From a virus: DNA of 25,712 nucleotides. Positions within the stretch are counted from its first letter, which is position 1. Each line of letters opens with the position of its first letter. A model generated the notes under the pieces. It had not been told where the DNA came from. It ran no database searches and saw only the letters and a program-made list of their open reading frames with translations. The stretch is taken from IMG/VR virus record IMGVR_UViG_3300024520_000448, positions 1-25,712 of that record; one strand, written 5' to 3'. Made by a program: the position numbers and the translations under genes. This document shows positions 7,044 through 15,731 of the stretch, one piece after another.

Positions 7044-8414
7044 ATGCGAATTCAAGTCAAGGCAAAGACGGCCATCGAAGCGACCGGCGATCTTCCGGCC
7101 CGCTCGATCGGCGACGAATGGGATCTGGAGCTGTCGGAGTTCAACGGCGAGACGATGGATCTCGTCGGGGAGTCCCAGGAAGACGTGCGAGCCGATCAGC
7201 TCGCCCAGATCGGGCGCCAGATCGGCGACGACCTGCGCGCCGAGTTGGGTCCGATCGTGACGGCCGCTCTCCGGGATGCCGGCGCGGGCCGCGTGACCGA
7301 GCGCCCCGCAGCCGATCTCGTCCCCGCTGGATCTGCCGGCCGGACGCAGCTCGCGAGTCTGTCGCAGCATCGCTATGACCGTCTCCCCGAGAACGAGCGC
7401 GCACTCCGATCGCCGGAGAGCGACGTCGCGGTGCAGCGCTACTTCCAGGGGATGATCCGCAAGGATCACTCGATGATGCTCGACGCGCTGGAGATCACCG
7501 AGGGGATCGGAGGCGTCCGGGGGGAGCGAGCTGCGCTGGCCGAGGGCGTGGCAGCAACGGGCGGCAATCTGGTCCCGACTCCGCTCGCGGCCATGATCGT
7601 CGAGAAGCGGCAGGACGTCGAAGTGATCGGCCCGCGTTCACGGATGTTCACCAGCCAGAACCAGAGCATCGCGATCCCGACGCAGGCTACGCTGATGACG
7701 GCGGCGCTGACGACCGAAGGCGCAGCCATCGCAGCGACCGATCCGACGTTCGGGCAGGTCGTGCTCAGTAAGAAGAAGATCGCGACGGCGACGCGCAGCT
7801 CCCGCGAGTTGCTCGACGATTCGCCCTTCGATCTCTTCGGGCAGGTCGCCGACATGGCAGCGAAGGCCATCGCGCTCCAGTACTCGGCGAGCGATGCGGA
7901 CGGCGCCAACTTCACGGACGCCATCTTCATCAGCTCGGCCCCGAACGTGATCGACGCCGCCGTCGCGGCGCTCACGATCGCGGAGATGGAGACGATGTAC
8001 TACACGCAGCCCAGTCGGTATCGCGCCGGCAGCGTCTGGCTGATGCACGCCGACACGGTAGAGATCGTCGCGGGCCTCGTGGACACGTCCGGCACGACTG
8101 GGCGGCGCTGGTTCGAGCCTGCAGGCGGGACGCCGGTAGGTCTGAACGGCGGGCAGGGCGCCTCGGCAGTCGGGACGATCCTCGGACTTCCGGTCCTGGA
8201 AGAATCGCAGGGGATCCCAGGTCTGGCGTCCGCGGAGATGTGTCTGGCAAACCTCGACTACTACGGCACGCTGGACGACGGCGGGCTGCGGGTCGAGGCC
8301 AGCGATCAGTTCGCATTCCTGGAGGACGAGATCGTGTGGAAGTTCATCGGACGCCGCGACGGCGCGGTGCTCCAGGGCGAAGCCTTCCAGGTCTATCGAG
8401 GGATCACCTCGTAG
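7044..8414 (+). CDS. Major capsid protein, HK97 fold
   Basis: 456 residues from ATG 7044, which has AAGGA at 7033-7037; in-frame codons further upstream lie inside the protease gene. Residues 1 to about 165 form an acidic, helical N-terminal arm of the kind the prohead protease removes. The shell domain begins near GGNLVPTPL (about 172) and shows the usual order: the strand pattern IAIPT, the TTEGAAIAATDPTFGQVVLSKKKIA region split by a turn, the helix with SRELLDDS, the A-domain region LPVLEES, and the terminal strand with DGAVLQGEAFQVYRG. It builds the icosahedral shell. Neighbours (portal, protease, connectors) are as expected. A hairpin and the longest gap in the head operon follow. Confidence 0.93.
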   Translation: MRIQVKAKTAIEATGDLPARSIGDEWDLELSEFNGETMDLVGESQEDVRADQLAQIGRQIGDDLRAELGPIVTAALRDAGAGRVTERPAADLVPAGSAGRTQLASLSQHRYDRLPENERALRSPESDVAVQRYFQGMIRKDHSMMLDALEITEGIGGVRGERAALAEGVAATGGNLVPTPLAAMIVEKRQDVEVIGPRSRMFTSQNQSIAIPTQATLMTAALTTEGAAIAATDPTFGQVVLSKKKIATATRSSRELLDDSPFDLFGQVADMAAKAIALQYSASDADGANFTDAIFISSAPNVIDAAVAALTIAEMETMYYTQPSRYRAGSVWLMHADTVEIVAGLVDTSGTTGRRWFEPAGGTPVGLNGGQGASAVGTILGLPVLEESQGIPGLASAEMCLANLDYYGTLDDGGLRVEASDQFAFLEDEIVWKFIGRRDGAVLQGEAFQVYRGITS

Positions 8415-8442
8415 GGCGGGGACGACGAGCGCACAAACGGCA

Positions 8443-8474
8443 GCGGGTCGCGGCTTAGGACGGTCGCGGCCCGC
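8443..8474 (+). terminator. Hairpin after the major capsid gene
   Basis: GCGGGTCGCG (8443-8452) and CGCGGCCCGC (8465-8474) can form a 10-pair RNA stem with one G-U pair and a 12-base loop. It lies in the 96-base gap after the capsid stop. The next bases are CAGCCAATAC with no U-run, so it is not a textbook intrinsic terminator. It may partly stop transcription or protect the 3' end of the abundant capsid message. The next gene has its own AGGAG at 8492-8496. Confidence 0.35.
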
Positions 8475-8510
8475 TCAGCCAATACAAGAGAGCAGGAGCA
8501 ACGGATACAG

Positions 8511-9116
8511 ATGGCGAACGTGAACATCGGTGATTGTCAATTTCTCCACGGTCAGCGGCGACAGAAGTCATCGCCGACGATGGTATGCAAGTGCGGACGC
8601 GAGGCGACGCAGATCGTGAAGCAACGGAGCCCGCGTTTCTGTCTAGAGCAGGCAGCGAGGGCCGTCCTGCGTCCCGTCTTCCGCGAAGACCTGGAGACCT
8701 ATTTGGCCGCGACCCCGGAGCAGACGAAGCGACTGAACCCGCCCGGCGGCGCGGCCTCGGCGGCGACGCACAAGGAGTGGCGGCAGGCGGCTGGGATCAG
8801 CGTCGAGGACTATCGGAAGGATCCAAGGCGCGGCATTCAGCCCGACACAGAAGGGCGGATCGACATCTTCGCCGCAGCCGATCAGATCCTGAGCGAGATC
8901 GAAGGCCAGGGCGTCGAGGCCGACGATCCTATCGGCCGCGTCCAGCCGGCGATCGAGGAGCGGACGGAGATCTCGCCGGACGAGGCCGAGGAGCTGGCCG
9001 CGTTCCGCGCGGATCGCGCAGACAAGGCAGCGAAGGCCGCAGCGCGGCGGGCAGCGAAGAAGGCCGACCGCGTGACCGGAGCGAAGACCACAGAGGCCAC
9101 GACGGCCAGCGTATAG
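8511..9116 (+). CDS. Unknown protein with N-terminal Cys cluster and Lys/Ala-rich tail
   Basis: 201 residues, ATG 8511 with AGGAG at 8492-8496. Cysteines at 9, 26, 28 and 44 (CKCGRE at 26-31), with a possible His 13, suggest a small metal site. The middle (about 65-115) is hydrophilic with aromatic residues; the C-terminus (about 155-195) is a charged helix ending in a Lys/Ala/Arg-rich tail. It carries two in-frame words also found in the packaging genes: QTKRLNP (shared with the gene at 1086) and KADRVTG (shared with terL). No family recognised. The position between capsid and connector genes is common for small decoration or head-closure accessories, but that is context only. Confidence 0.75.
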   Translation: MANVNIGDCQFLHGQRRQKSSPTMVCKCGREATQIVKQRSPRFCLEQAARAVLRPVFREDLETYLAATPEQTKRLNPPGGAASAATHKEWRQAAGISVEDYRKDPRRGIQPDTEGRIDIFAAADQILSEIEGQGVEADDPIGRVQPAIEERTEISPDEAEELAAFRADRADKAAKAAARRAAKKADRVTGAKTTEATTASV

Positions 9117-9128
9117 GGGGACTCGACA

Positions 9129-10058
9129 GTGCCGCAGTTCATCCCCGACGTAGGGGTAGTCGGTCTTCTGGCCCCGAAGGTCGGAGTCGATGCCGAGATG
9201 GGCCTGATCTCGGAAGCGACGACGCTGACGGACGTCTTCACATCGGTCGGCGACGCCCCGAGCGGCGGCACGGTAACGATCCTCTACAGCCCGACTGCGG
9301 GCGGCGGCGGGTCGGGGATCACGGTGACGATCGCAGACGGCGCGACATCCGGGACTGCGACCGGATCGATCGCGCTATCTGCGGGTGCGACTCTATATCG
9401 GCGGATCACCGCAGAGTCGGGCCTGGCGCTGAATCTCGGAGGCTATGCGACCGTCGCCCTATCCGGGATCACAGACACGGTACTGGCGACCCTGGGCGAT
9501 CTGAAGCTCCATCTCGATAAGACCGGGACCGGGGACGACGTCGCGCTGACGTTCTGCCTGGCCGCGGCATCGAGTGACATGGAGGCGTCACTCGGTCGGA
9601 GCCTACTGCGCGTCCCCTACACGTCGGAGAAGTATGACGTCGCGCCGTTCCAGGACTTCGTGCTGCGCGAGTACCCCGTGAATCCCACCTACTCATCGAG
9701 AGCAGTAACGGAAGGATCGACCGCGCTGACCAATGATGACGACTATCAATACCGCGGTGCCCAGGATCACGCGCCAGTGCGGCTGCGTCGGATGTCTGGC
9801 GCTGGCGGAGTGCCGCGGAAGTGGACCGAGGGCGAGGTGACCGTGACCTACGAGGCGGGCTACGCCCAAGTCCCGGCCGCGATCAGGAACGCCGTCGTCG
9901 AGATGGCGGCGCACCTCTGGCGGCAGCGCGTCGATTCGGGCAGATCGCAGCTCGGGCTCTCGTCGAAGACCCCGGCGAACGGCTCGGCCGAGTCCTACCT
10001 GCCCGAGCTTCCTCATATCGCGCACGTTATTCAGACCTTCAAGCGGAAGTTCGCCTAG
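9129..10058 (+). CDS. Head-tail connector (gp6-like) with extra N-terminal beta domain
   Basis: 309 residues from GTG 9129, supported by AGGGGGA at 9115-9121. The C-terminal part (about 120-309) fits gp6-like connector/adaptor proteins: LGDLKLHLDKTGTGDD starts the domain, SSDMEASLGR lies in the first helix pair, and YEAGYAQVPAAIRNAVVEM with HLWRQR forms the typical late helix. Such proteins form a ring under the portal. Residues about 20-115 are a Gly/Thr-rich beta domain (VGDAPSGGTVTILYS then GATSGTATGSIALSAG) like those on phage surface proteins. Usual gp6-like proteins are about 90-200 residues, so the N-terminal domain is an addition. The reading frame is continuous. The gp10-like gene starts two bases after its stop. 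Confidence 0.8.
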   Translation: MPQFIPDVGVVGLLAPKVGVDAEMGLISEATTLTDVFTSVGDAPSGGTVTILYSPTAGGGGSGITVTIADGATSGTATGSIALSAGATLYRRITAESGLALNLGGYATVALSGITDTVLATLGDLKLHLDKTGTGDDVALTFCLAAASSDMEASLGRSLLRVPYTSEKYDVAPFQDFVLREYPVNPTYSSRAVTEGSTALTNDDDYQYRGAQDHAPVRLRRMSGAGGVPRKWTEGEVTVTYEAGYAQVPAAIRNAVVEMAAHLWRQRVDSGRSQLGLSSKTPANGSAESYLPELPHIAHVIQTFKRKFA

Positions 10059-10059
10059 G

Positions 10060-10596
10060 GTGGCGCGGGTCGAGATCACGACCGAAGGGCTCGACGACGC
10101 CCTGCGGGTTCTCGACCGCCTGAATCTGAAGGCGAATCCAGGGAAGCGGGCCGCGGCGAAGATACTGATCTCGATCGCTAACGAGATCGCGAGCAATGCG
10201 CAGTCGACGCAGATCCTGCGCGGCGGCGGCAAGGGTCCGGCCACGGATCCGCCGACGAAGGTCACATCGCGCACCGGAACGCTGCGACGCTCGATCGCCG
10301 TAGATCGCGGCGAGCTGGGATCCTTGATCGTCTCGATCGGGACGGATCTCGTATACGGCGCCGTCCACGAGGAGGGCGGCAGGATAAAGATCCCGCAGAC
10401 GCGAGTCCGCGAGCATAAGCGCAAAAGCGCCTTCGGTAAGAAGTTCCCTGCGTTCACGGTGCCGGCGCATACACGCAAAGCACACACGGCGAAGTATCCG
10501 AAGCGTCCTTTCCTTCGGCCGGCGCGCGATGCAATCATCCGTAACGGGACGGCAGAGAGGATCGTCCGCCGCGGGATCGAGAATCTCCTAGCATGA
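10060..10596 (+). CDS. HK97 gp10-like head-tail joining protein
   Basis: 178 residues from GTG 10060, one base after the previous stop. Landmarks of the gp10-like family are an N-terminal strand plus long helix (VEITTEGLDDALRVLDRL), the Arg-rich TSRTGTLRRSI, the YGAVHEEGG turn (about 107-115), and KRPFLRPARDAI near the end (about 148-159). A basic loop (REHKRKSAFGKK) sits between. Family members help join the tail to the filled head. It ends in an ATGA overlap with the next gene. The order connector, gp10-like, terminator-like, tail tube is standard for siphoviruses and supports the assignment. Confidence 0.85.
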   Translation: MARVEITTEGLDDALRVLDRLNLKANPGKRAAAKILISIANEIASNAQSTQILRGGGKGPATDPPTKVTSRTGTLRRSIAVDRGELGSLIVSIGTDLVYGAVHEEGGRIKIPQTRVREHKRKSAFGKKFPAFTVPAHTRKAHTAKYPKRPFLRPARDAIIRNGTAERIVRRGIENLLA

Positions 10597-11003
10597 GCGA
10601 GCTGAACGATCGGCTGACGACCGTGAAGACCGCGATCGAGGCCGCAGTCGTCGGGATCACGGCACAGGTCGGCTTCACGCCGACGATGGACGTCGGGAAA
10701 GAGAAGTTCCCGTTCGCGATGGTCTACAACCCGGTCGAGACGACGCTAGAGGGCGACCATCTCCAGGCGATCCGCGTCGTGACGATGGCGATCATCTACA
10801 TCCGTGACCAGAACGAGTTCGCGCTGGCTTCGACGGACCTCGATCTGATCCGCGACGAGTTGGAGACTGGACCCTGGAAGGGTCTCGTCGCAGGAGAGGA
10901 GCATGGAGTCACGGTCACGCGGCGCGCGATCAACGAAGAGAACGATGAGCTGGGCCGGATCCAGGCGCTGATCGAGGTCGAGATGCGTCAGGAGGGCCAG
11001 TAG
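10593..11003 (+). CDS. Tail-terminator-like protein 1
   Basis: 136 residues, ATG 10593 overlapping the previous stop. It has an N-terminal helix (LNDRLTTVKTAIEAAV), alternating strands, a central charged segment and the C-terminal strand ALIEVEM. Size, alpha/beta pattern and place between the gp10-like gene and the tail tube gene match tail-terminator or tail-completion proteins, which cap the tail tube and dock it to the head. No catalytic motif is expected. A WKGLVAG turn (about 89-95) is mirrored as WKAVAG in the next protein. Family identity rests on context and fold pattern. Confidence 0.65.
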   Translation: MSELNDRLTTVKTAIEAAVVGITAQVGFTPTMDVGKEKFPFAMVYNPVETTLEGDHLQAIRVVTMAIIYIRDQNEFALASTDLDLIRDELETGPWKGLVAGEEHGVTVTRRAINEENDELGRIQALIEVEMRQEGQ

Positions 11004-11426
11004 ATGCCGACGATGGCGGTCTTCGATGCCTCCGTCGCGACGCTGCTGACGGACGCGCCCTACACCTGGACGCGCTCGGTCTCGGACTGGCGCGTCGATC
11101 GGGACCGTCCTGATCCTGGGCCGCTCTTCCAGCTTCGGATGTTCCAGACGGAGCTGGACGAGAGCCAGAGCGCAATCGTCGGATTCGAGATCGTGAAGAT
11201 CGAGCTAGCCGTTCATCGCTATCTTCAGGACACGGACGCCGAGCGGACGTATGTGATCTCGGAGATGGGGCCGGACCTGCTGACGCTGCTCGATCGAGCG
11301 ACCTGGAAGGCTGTCGCGGGCGTGAAGAAGGTAATCGAAGGCCCGGAGCTGACCGGGCCTCCGACGCTGAACCTGCGCGTGATGAGCTACACGGTAGAAT
11401 TGACAATAGAGAAGGTCGCGGCTTAG
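11004..11426 (+). CDS. Tail-terminator-like protein 2
   Basis: 140 residues, ATG 11004 directly after the previous stop, with GGAGGG at 10991-10996. It has an N-terminal helix, a central strand pair (IVKIELAVHRYL), a helix with LLTLLDRATWKAVAG (about 91-105) and a closing strand (VMSYTVELTIEK). The overall pattern resembles the preceding protein, and the two may be distant paralogues or two partners in head-tail closure. The major tail protein gene follows 18 bases later. No motif gives a specific function; a role in tail completion is inferred. Confidence 0.6.
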   Translation: MPTMAVFDASVATLLTDAPYTWTRSVSDWRVDRDRPDPGPLFQLRMFQTELDESQSAIVGFEIVKIELAVHRYLQDTDAERTYVISEMGPDLLTLLDRATWKAVAGVKKVIEGPELTGPPTLNLRVMSYTVELTIEKVAA

Positions 11427-11444
11427 CGACCTGGGGGAAATTCG

Positions 11445-12515
11445 ATGGCAGATATCAACCTACAATATGCGATGGCGATCGAGACGCAGACGACGCTCGG
11501 CACGATCTCGACGGCAGTGGCTGGACTGACGACTCCCGTGACCATCGCCGATGGGCTGATCTATGGCGACGCCGATTCGGGCACCCGCGGCACGGGGATC
11601 GAGTTCAGTACGGAGCCGAAGCTCCAGGAGCGCGGCTCGGTTGCTGGTAGCAAGACGGCGCTGATTGACTCATATCTCGGCATCGAGACGGTCGCCAACT
11701 TCACAGTGACGATGCCGTTCACCGGGTCGCTCGTCGATGTGGGCGGGGCGCTCGCGGATTCGGACTTCGATCTCGCGACCCATTACCCCGCTCTCGACGC
11801 TCTGCTGAGATGTTGCGGCCTAGTCGGAGCAGGCGGCGCTGGGGATAGCTGGGACTACACGCCCGTCCTAGCTGCCGGGACTACCGAGTTCTGCTCGGCG
11901 ATGATCTGGGATTCTGGATTCGTTCACGGCGTGAAGGATATCCGCGGCGATTTCTCGATCAAATACGATCCGGGAGAGGTGCCGATCATCACCTTCACGC
12001 TGCAAGGGATCGTCGATACGGCCGCGACGCAGACGGCGACATTCCCTGCGACGGTGACCTATGGGGTCTGGCTGACCGAGCAATTTCAGGCCGCAGAGTC
12101 GGCAGTCACTGCGGAGTGGGCGGGTACGACTCGGAGCTTCACGGAGCTTGAGGTGGCATCGGATAACAAGCTGACAGCGGTGAAGGACATCACGGCAGAC
12201 GAAGGGAAGCGGGTCAAGCTCGGCAGCCCGCGAGTCTATACGCTCAGCGGGACGATGATCGCAAACTCTGCGGACGCTCGCGCCGAGTATGACGCGATGG
12301 TCGGCACTGGAGCGGGCGACACTTACGTCCTCCAGATCGGCGCGGCGACGGCGATAAATACCAACGCCGACGCGCACAAGCTGACGATGACGGGACTCAG
12401 GCCCACGACGGTGAAGACGATCGACCTGGAGGAGACAGGCTCGAAGGGCGTCGAGTTCGAGGCGACGCTTTCCAATACCGTGGACGGCGCAGAGTTCGCT
12501 CTTAACTTCCTCTAA
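11445..12515 (+). CDS. Major tail (tube) protein
   Basis: 356 residues from ATG 11445, with a strong GGGGGA at 11433-11438. It is beta-rich and Thr/Ala/Gly-rich, with a conserved-looking N-terminus (RGTGIEFSTEPKLQERGS, about 48-65) and a C-terminal part with TLQGI and GTMIANSADARAEYDAM. Gene order (after the terminators, directly before the tape measure), size and strand-rich composition fit the protein that stacks to form the tail tube. At 356 residues it is larger than minimal tube proteins (about 150-250), so an added surface domain is likely. The next gene begins only 22 bases downstream, leaving no room for a tail-chaperone gene. Confidence 0.75.
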   Translation: MADINLQYAMAIETQTTLGTISTAVAGLTTPVTIADGLIYGDADSGTRGTGIEFSTEPKLQERGSVAGSKTALIDSYLGIETVANFTVTMPFTGSLVDVGGALADSDFDLATHYPALDALLRCCGLVGAGGAGDSWDYTPVLAAGTTEFCSAMIWDSGFVHGVKDIRGDFSIKYDPGEVPIITFTLQGIVDTAATQTATFPATVTYGVWLTEQFQAAESAVTAEWAGTTRSFTELEVASDNKLTAVKDITADEGKRVKLGSPRVYTLSGTMIANSADARAEYDAMVGTGAGDTYVLQIGAATAINTNADAHKLTMTGLRPTTVKTIDLEETGSKGVEFEATLSNTVDGAEFALNFL

Positions 12516-12537
12516 CCCGCCTCGGGGAGGGTAGATC

Positions 12538-14283
12538 GTGGCACGCGACCCCGAAGTCAATGTCCGGCTCGGACTGAAGGACAAGCTCAGCGCTGGACTG
12601 AAGAAGACCTCGTCGGGCGTCAAGAAGGCGAGCACGCGGTTCAAGCAGCTAGCGACGAGCGCCCGAGCCGCCGCTGCGGCTATGAGCGGCCCGTTCTTGG
12701 CAGGTCTAGCGCTGGCAGCGCTGGCCCTGCGCTCGCTAGCTCGTGTACTCGGCGAGGCTGTAGAGAAGAGCGCCGAGCAGGAGGCTGCGGTCAAGGCGCT
12801 GACGGACGCGCTCGCTCCGCTCGGGTCCAAAGCGGAGACGGTATCGCAAGCCCTGCAAGAGCAGGCGGCGGCGCTCCAGAAGGTATCGACCTTCGGCGAT
12901 GAGACGATCATCCGAGCCCAGGCTCTGATCGCGGCCTTCGTCCGGGATGAGGATCAGATCAAGGCCGCGACGAAGGCGACGCTCGATCTCGCCGCGGCCA
13001 AGGGTTTCGATCTCGTCACGGCTGCTGATCTCGTATCTAAGACACTCGGCTCTTCGACTAACGCGCTGAAGCGCTACGGAATCGAGGCGAAGGGCGCAGT
13101 CGGCTCGACCGAGCGGCTCTCGTCCCTGACGGGAAACATCGAGAAGGTCTTCGGCGGGCGCGCAGCCGGTGAGATCGATACCTACGCAGGCGCGATCAAG
13201 CAGTTGTCGAATGCTTACGGCGACTTCCTGGAAGTGCTCGGCAACACTGTTACGAAGAGCGGCGCGGTGCGCGAGACGATCGATCGGCTGCTCGGATTCT
13301 TCACGGATCCCGCGACGACCAAGGGGATCCGGGACTTCTCGAATCTGATCTTCTCCGTAGTCAACCATCTAGCGACTGCCGCGGGCATCGTGAAGAAGAT
13401 AGTGCTGCCGCCATTCCAGTCGATGGCGACGCTGCTGACGTCGTGGGTTCCTCTCGCGCTTGCTGCCGGCGAGTCGATCCGCCAACTGACGGACGACTCC
13501 GTCGATTATGCGGCGCAGGCCGAGCGTATGGGGATCACCGAGGCTGAGCTGCAGAGGATCGTGACGGCCCGGATCGCAGCGAATCGCGAGGCCAGCATCT
13601 CGACTACAGAGTTCGCCGCCGAACAGGCGAAGGCTGCAGAGGCTGCAGAGGAGCTAGCGAAGTCCGAGGCGATAGCAGTGAAGGCCGCGGAGGAACTGGC
13701 GCAGGCGCAGAAAGACGCGGCCATCGCGGCCGAGATCCAGAAGACCGAGCTAAACAAGCTGAAGAAGTCCGTCGAGGACACGGCGAACGCCTACGATGGA
13801 GCGCTGGCATCTGCCAGCCGGTTCGGGTCAGTCAGCAGCGCGATCCTGGAGGGCGAGATCATCGGGATCGAGACGGCGCTGCTCGACCTGAAGAACATCC
13901 ACGGCGAGTACTCCCTGGAGTACCAGAGGCAGGTAGAGGACGCGGCGCGGGCTACCGAGCGTCTTCAGCGTCGGATCGATTCGCTGAAGTCCGGCCACGG
14001 CGATCTGAAGACTGCAACGCAGGAGACTATTCGGGAAAATGTCGAGCTAGCGCAGTCTACCGAGACGGCCGCGCTCGGGCTCGGCCGACAAGCTCTCGCC
14101 GCGAACGCTGCGACGAACGCCCAGCTCGGGCTCAATTCTGCCTCCAACGCATATAGACAACTGAACGCGACGGCCTCCCAGATCGGCCAGCCATCGAGTT
14201 TCGCGAGCATCGGCCGCGGCACGTTCACCTTCCCGGCTGGGACTGTTGTAGTTGACGGGACTGGGAGAAGGATCACAGTCTGA
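12538..14283 (+). CDS. Tape measure protein (short)
   Basis: 581 residues from GTG 12538, with GGGAGGG at 12525-12531. The protein fixes tail length and helps DNA delivery. Visible features are a basic amphipathic start (KDKLSAGLKKTSSGVKK), a hydrophobic stretch (about 48-66), a segment typical of tape measures (ALIAAFVRDEDQIKAA through KTLGSSTNALKRYGI, about 127-182), a second hydrophobic region (about 285-315), and a long Ala/Glu/Lys coiled coil (about 354-418). At about 0.15 nm per residue the tail would be near 90 nm; this rule is general knowledge, not a measurement. No lysozyme or peptidase domain is seen. The stop overlaps the next ATG as TGATG. Confidence 0.88.
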   Translation: MARDPEVNVRLGLKDKLSAGLKKTSSGVKKASTRFKQLATSARAAAAAMSGPFLAGLALAALALRSLARVLGEAVEKSAEQEAAVKALTDALAPLGSKAETVSQALQEQAAALQKVSTFGDETIIRAQALIAAFVRDEDQIKAATKATLDLAAAKGFDLVTAADLVSKTLGSSTNALKRYGIEAKGAVGSTERLSSLTGNIEKVFGGRAAGEIDTYAGAIKQLSNAYGDFLEVLGNTVTKSGAVRETIDRLLGFFTDPATTKGIRDFSNLIFSVVNHLATAAGIVKKIVLPPFQSMATLLTSWVPLALAAGESIRQLTDDSVDYAAQAERMGITEAELQRIVTARIAANREASISTTEFAAEQAKAAEAAEELAKSEAIAVKAAEELAQAQKDAAIAAEIQKTELNKLKKSVEDTANAYDGALASASRFGSVSSAILEGEIIGIETALLDLKNIHGEYSLEYQRQVEDAARATERLQRRIDSLKSGHGDLKTATQETIRENVELAQSTETAALGLGRQALAANAATNAQLGLNSASNAYRQLNATASQIGQPSSFASIGRGTFTFPAGTVVVDGTGRRITV

Positions 14284-15722
14284 TGCCGGCAGCCACCCGA
14301 CCGAACCCCGCCCGCAACGCCCGCTTCGGCGTGCTCCATGCAGCCAGGGACGCAGGGGATTCTGCGCTAACCCTGACCGGCGCCTACGAGGCAGCAACGC
14401 CGAAGGCTCGCCTGATTGACGACCAGGCCGGTCGGCCTCTGGTTGCCACAACGAATACCGGGGTCCGCGAGGTGCTTCTCGATAGAGGCCAGCACGACGT
14501 CCGGGAGGGTACCGACAGGACCATCATCGCCGGCCACAACTTCGACGCCGAGAGCACCGTCACCGAGTACCGGACTGCGGCCAATTCATCCATGACGTCA
14601 GCGGATAGGATCCTGTACCAGGCGGACCTATCCACGGTTGATCTGCCGCTGGACTGCGGTTCGATCGGCCTCTATGACATCGAATACAGGCAGCTCGACG
14701 CCGCCGCACTCGCACCGAATCAATACCATGAAGTGCTGTTAGAGGACGGGACTACTAATCCCGTCAGGATGGGCGAGCTGTGGGCGACTCGAATGCTCAC
14801 GCCCTCCTCTGGGCATTCGACCGAGTGGAGCATCGACCCCGGCGGTAACGTCGCGATCACCCGCAGCATCTCGGGCAAGACCTACGCCACGAAGCTAGGC
14901 GAGCCTCAGAGGAGGTGGACGCTTAGGCACGAATCATGCAGCGACGCCGACCGGCGTGAGGTCTACGGGCGTTTAGATCGGGCGTATGCGAACGGGCAAC
15001 CCGTGATCTATGACCCGCCGGAAAGCGGGGACCATCGTTATATACGCTTCCAGATGGAGCAAGGAACTACCGCCGGTGCCCAGTGGCAAGACCTGTCCGG
15101 GTCCAGCACCTCGGTGATTGCCCTGGCCTCACAACGCGATCCGTGGCACGCCGATGTGAATACCGAGCACGGGATGCGCGTGACGACGAACGGCTTAGGC
15201 ACCTACGCACAAGGACCGGGGCATGATAATGCGACGACACGAACTGCACACGGTCTGACGGGCGAGAGCTGGGCAGGTCTGCACATCACGCTCGATCTAC
15301 GCTGGCCTGTAGGGGAGACTACTACCTGGGTGACGGCCAACAGATCCGTCTGCATTGAGATCGAGTCTAATACGGATAACGCCAAATACTCCCGATTCGG
15401 ACTCGCCCAGTGCGTCATCAATAGCGGCATCGCGACGGACGTCTGGTATCGCATCTGGCTCGATCCAAATACGCAGGCTCCGTTCTTGACGGGATCCTCC
15501 GGGCCTGCCGATCTGACGGACGTCACCGGGGTCAGGCTACTGATGGAGCCTGACGTGGCAGTTCGGAAGCTCGACTTCGCGAAGTTCACGCTCGTCGATC
15601 CCACGAAGGGGCCGCGCATCGTCGAGATTCTATCGCCTCCGACCTATCGTCAGGTCGCCGACTCTCCGTCCTCTGACCCCGAGTGGGACGTGGATCTGGA
15701 GATTCTAGAGCTGCTGACGTAA
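14283..15722 (+). CDS. Distal tail-type protein with jelly-roll-like domain
   Basis: 479 residues, ATG 14283 overlapping the tape measure stop. The position right after the tape measure gene is that of the distal tail or first tail-tip protein. The N-terminal half is strand-rich with Asp and Thr; the segment QRRWTLRHES through DRREVYGRLDRAYANGQPV (about 211-242) resembles the core of distal tail proteins that contact the tube. Residues about 295-455 form a separate beta domain ending in VRLLMEPDV and KLDFAKFTLVD, the pattern of carbohydrate-binding jelly rolls. Probably part of the tip and perhaps touching surface sugars. No enzyme motif seen. Confidence 0.65.
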   Translation: MPAATRPNPARNARFGVLHAARDAGDSALTLTGAYEAATPKARLIDDQAGRPLVATTNTGVREVLLDRGQHDVREGTDRTIIAGHNFDAESTVTEYRTAANSSMTSADRILYQADLSTVDLPLDCGSIGLYDIEYRQLDAAALAPNQYHEVLLEDGTTNPVRMGELWATRMLTPSSGHSTEWSIDPGGNVAITRSISGKTYATKLGEPQRRWTLRHESCSDADRREVYGRLDRAYANGQPVIYDPPESGDHRYIRFQMEQGTTAGAQWQDLSGSSTSVIALASQRDPWHADVNTEHGMRVTTNGLGTYAQGPGHDNATTRTAHGLTGESWAGLHITLDLRWPVGETTTWVTANRSVCIEIESNTDNAKYSRFGLAQCVINSGIATDVWYRIWLDPNTQAPFLTGSSGPADLTDVTGVRLLMEPDVAVRKLDFAKFTLVDPTKGPRIVEILSPPTYRQVADSPSSDPEWDVDLEILELLT

Positions 15723-15731
15723 AGGGGACGG

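Noticed and set aside
8534-9520. 328-residue + strand frame overlapping the genes at 8511 and 9129
   Set aside because: Composition is dominated by Arg, Gly, Asp and Pro, typical of an out-of-frame reading; both overlapping genes have ribosome sites and sensible proteins.
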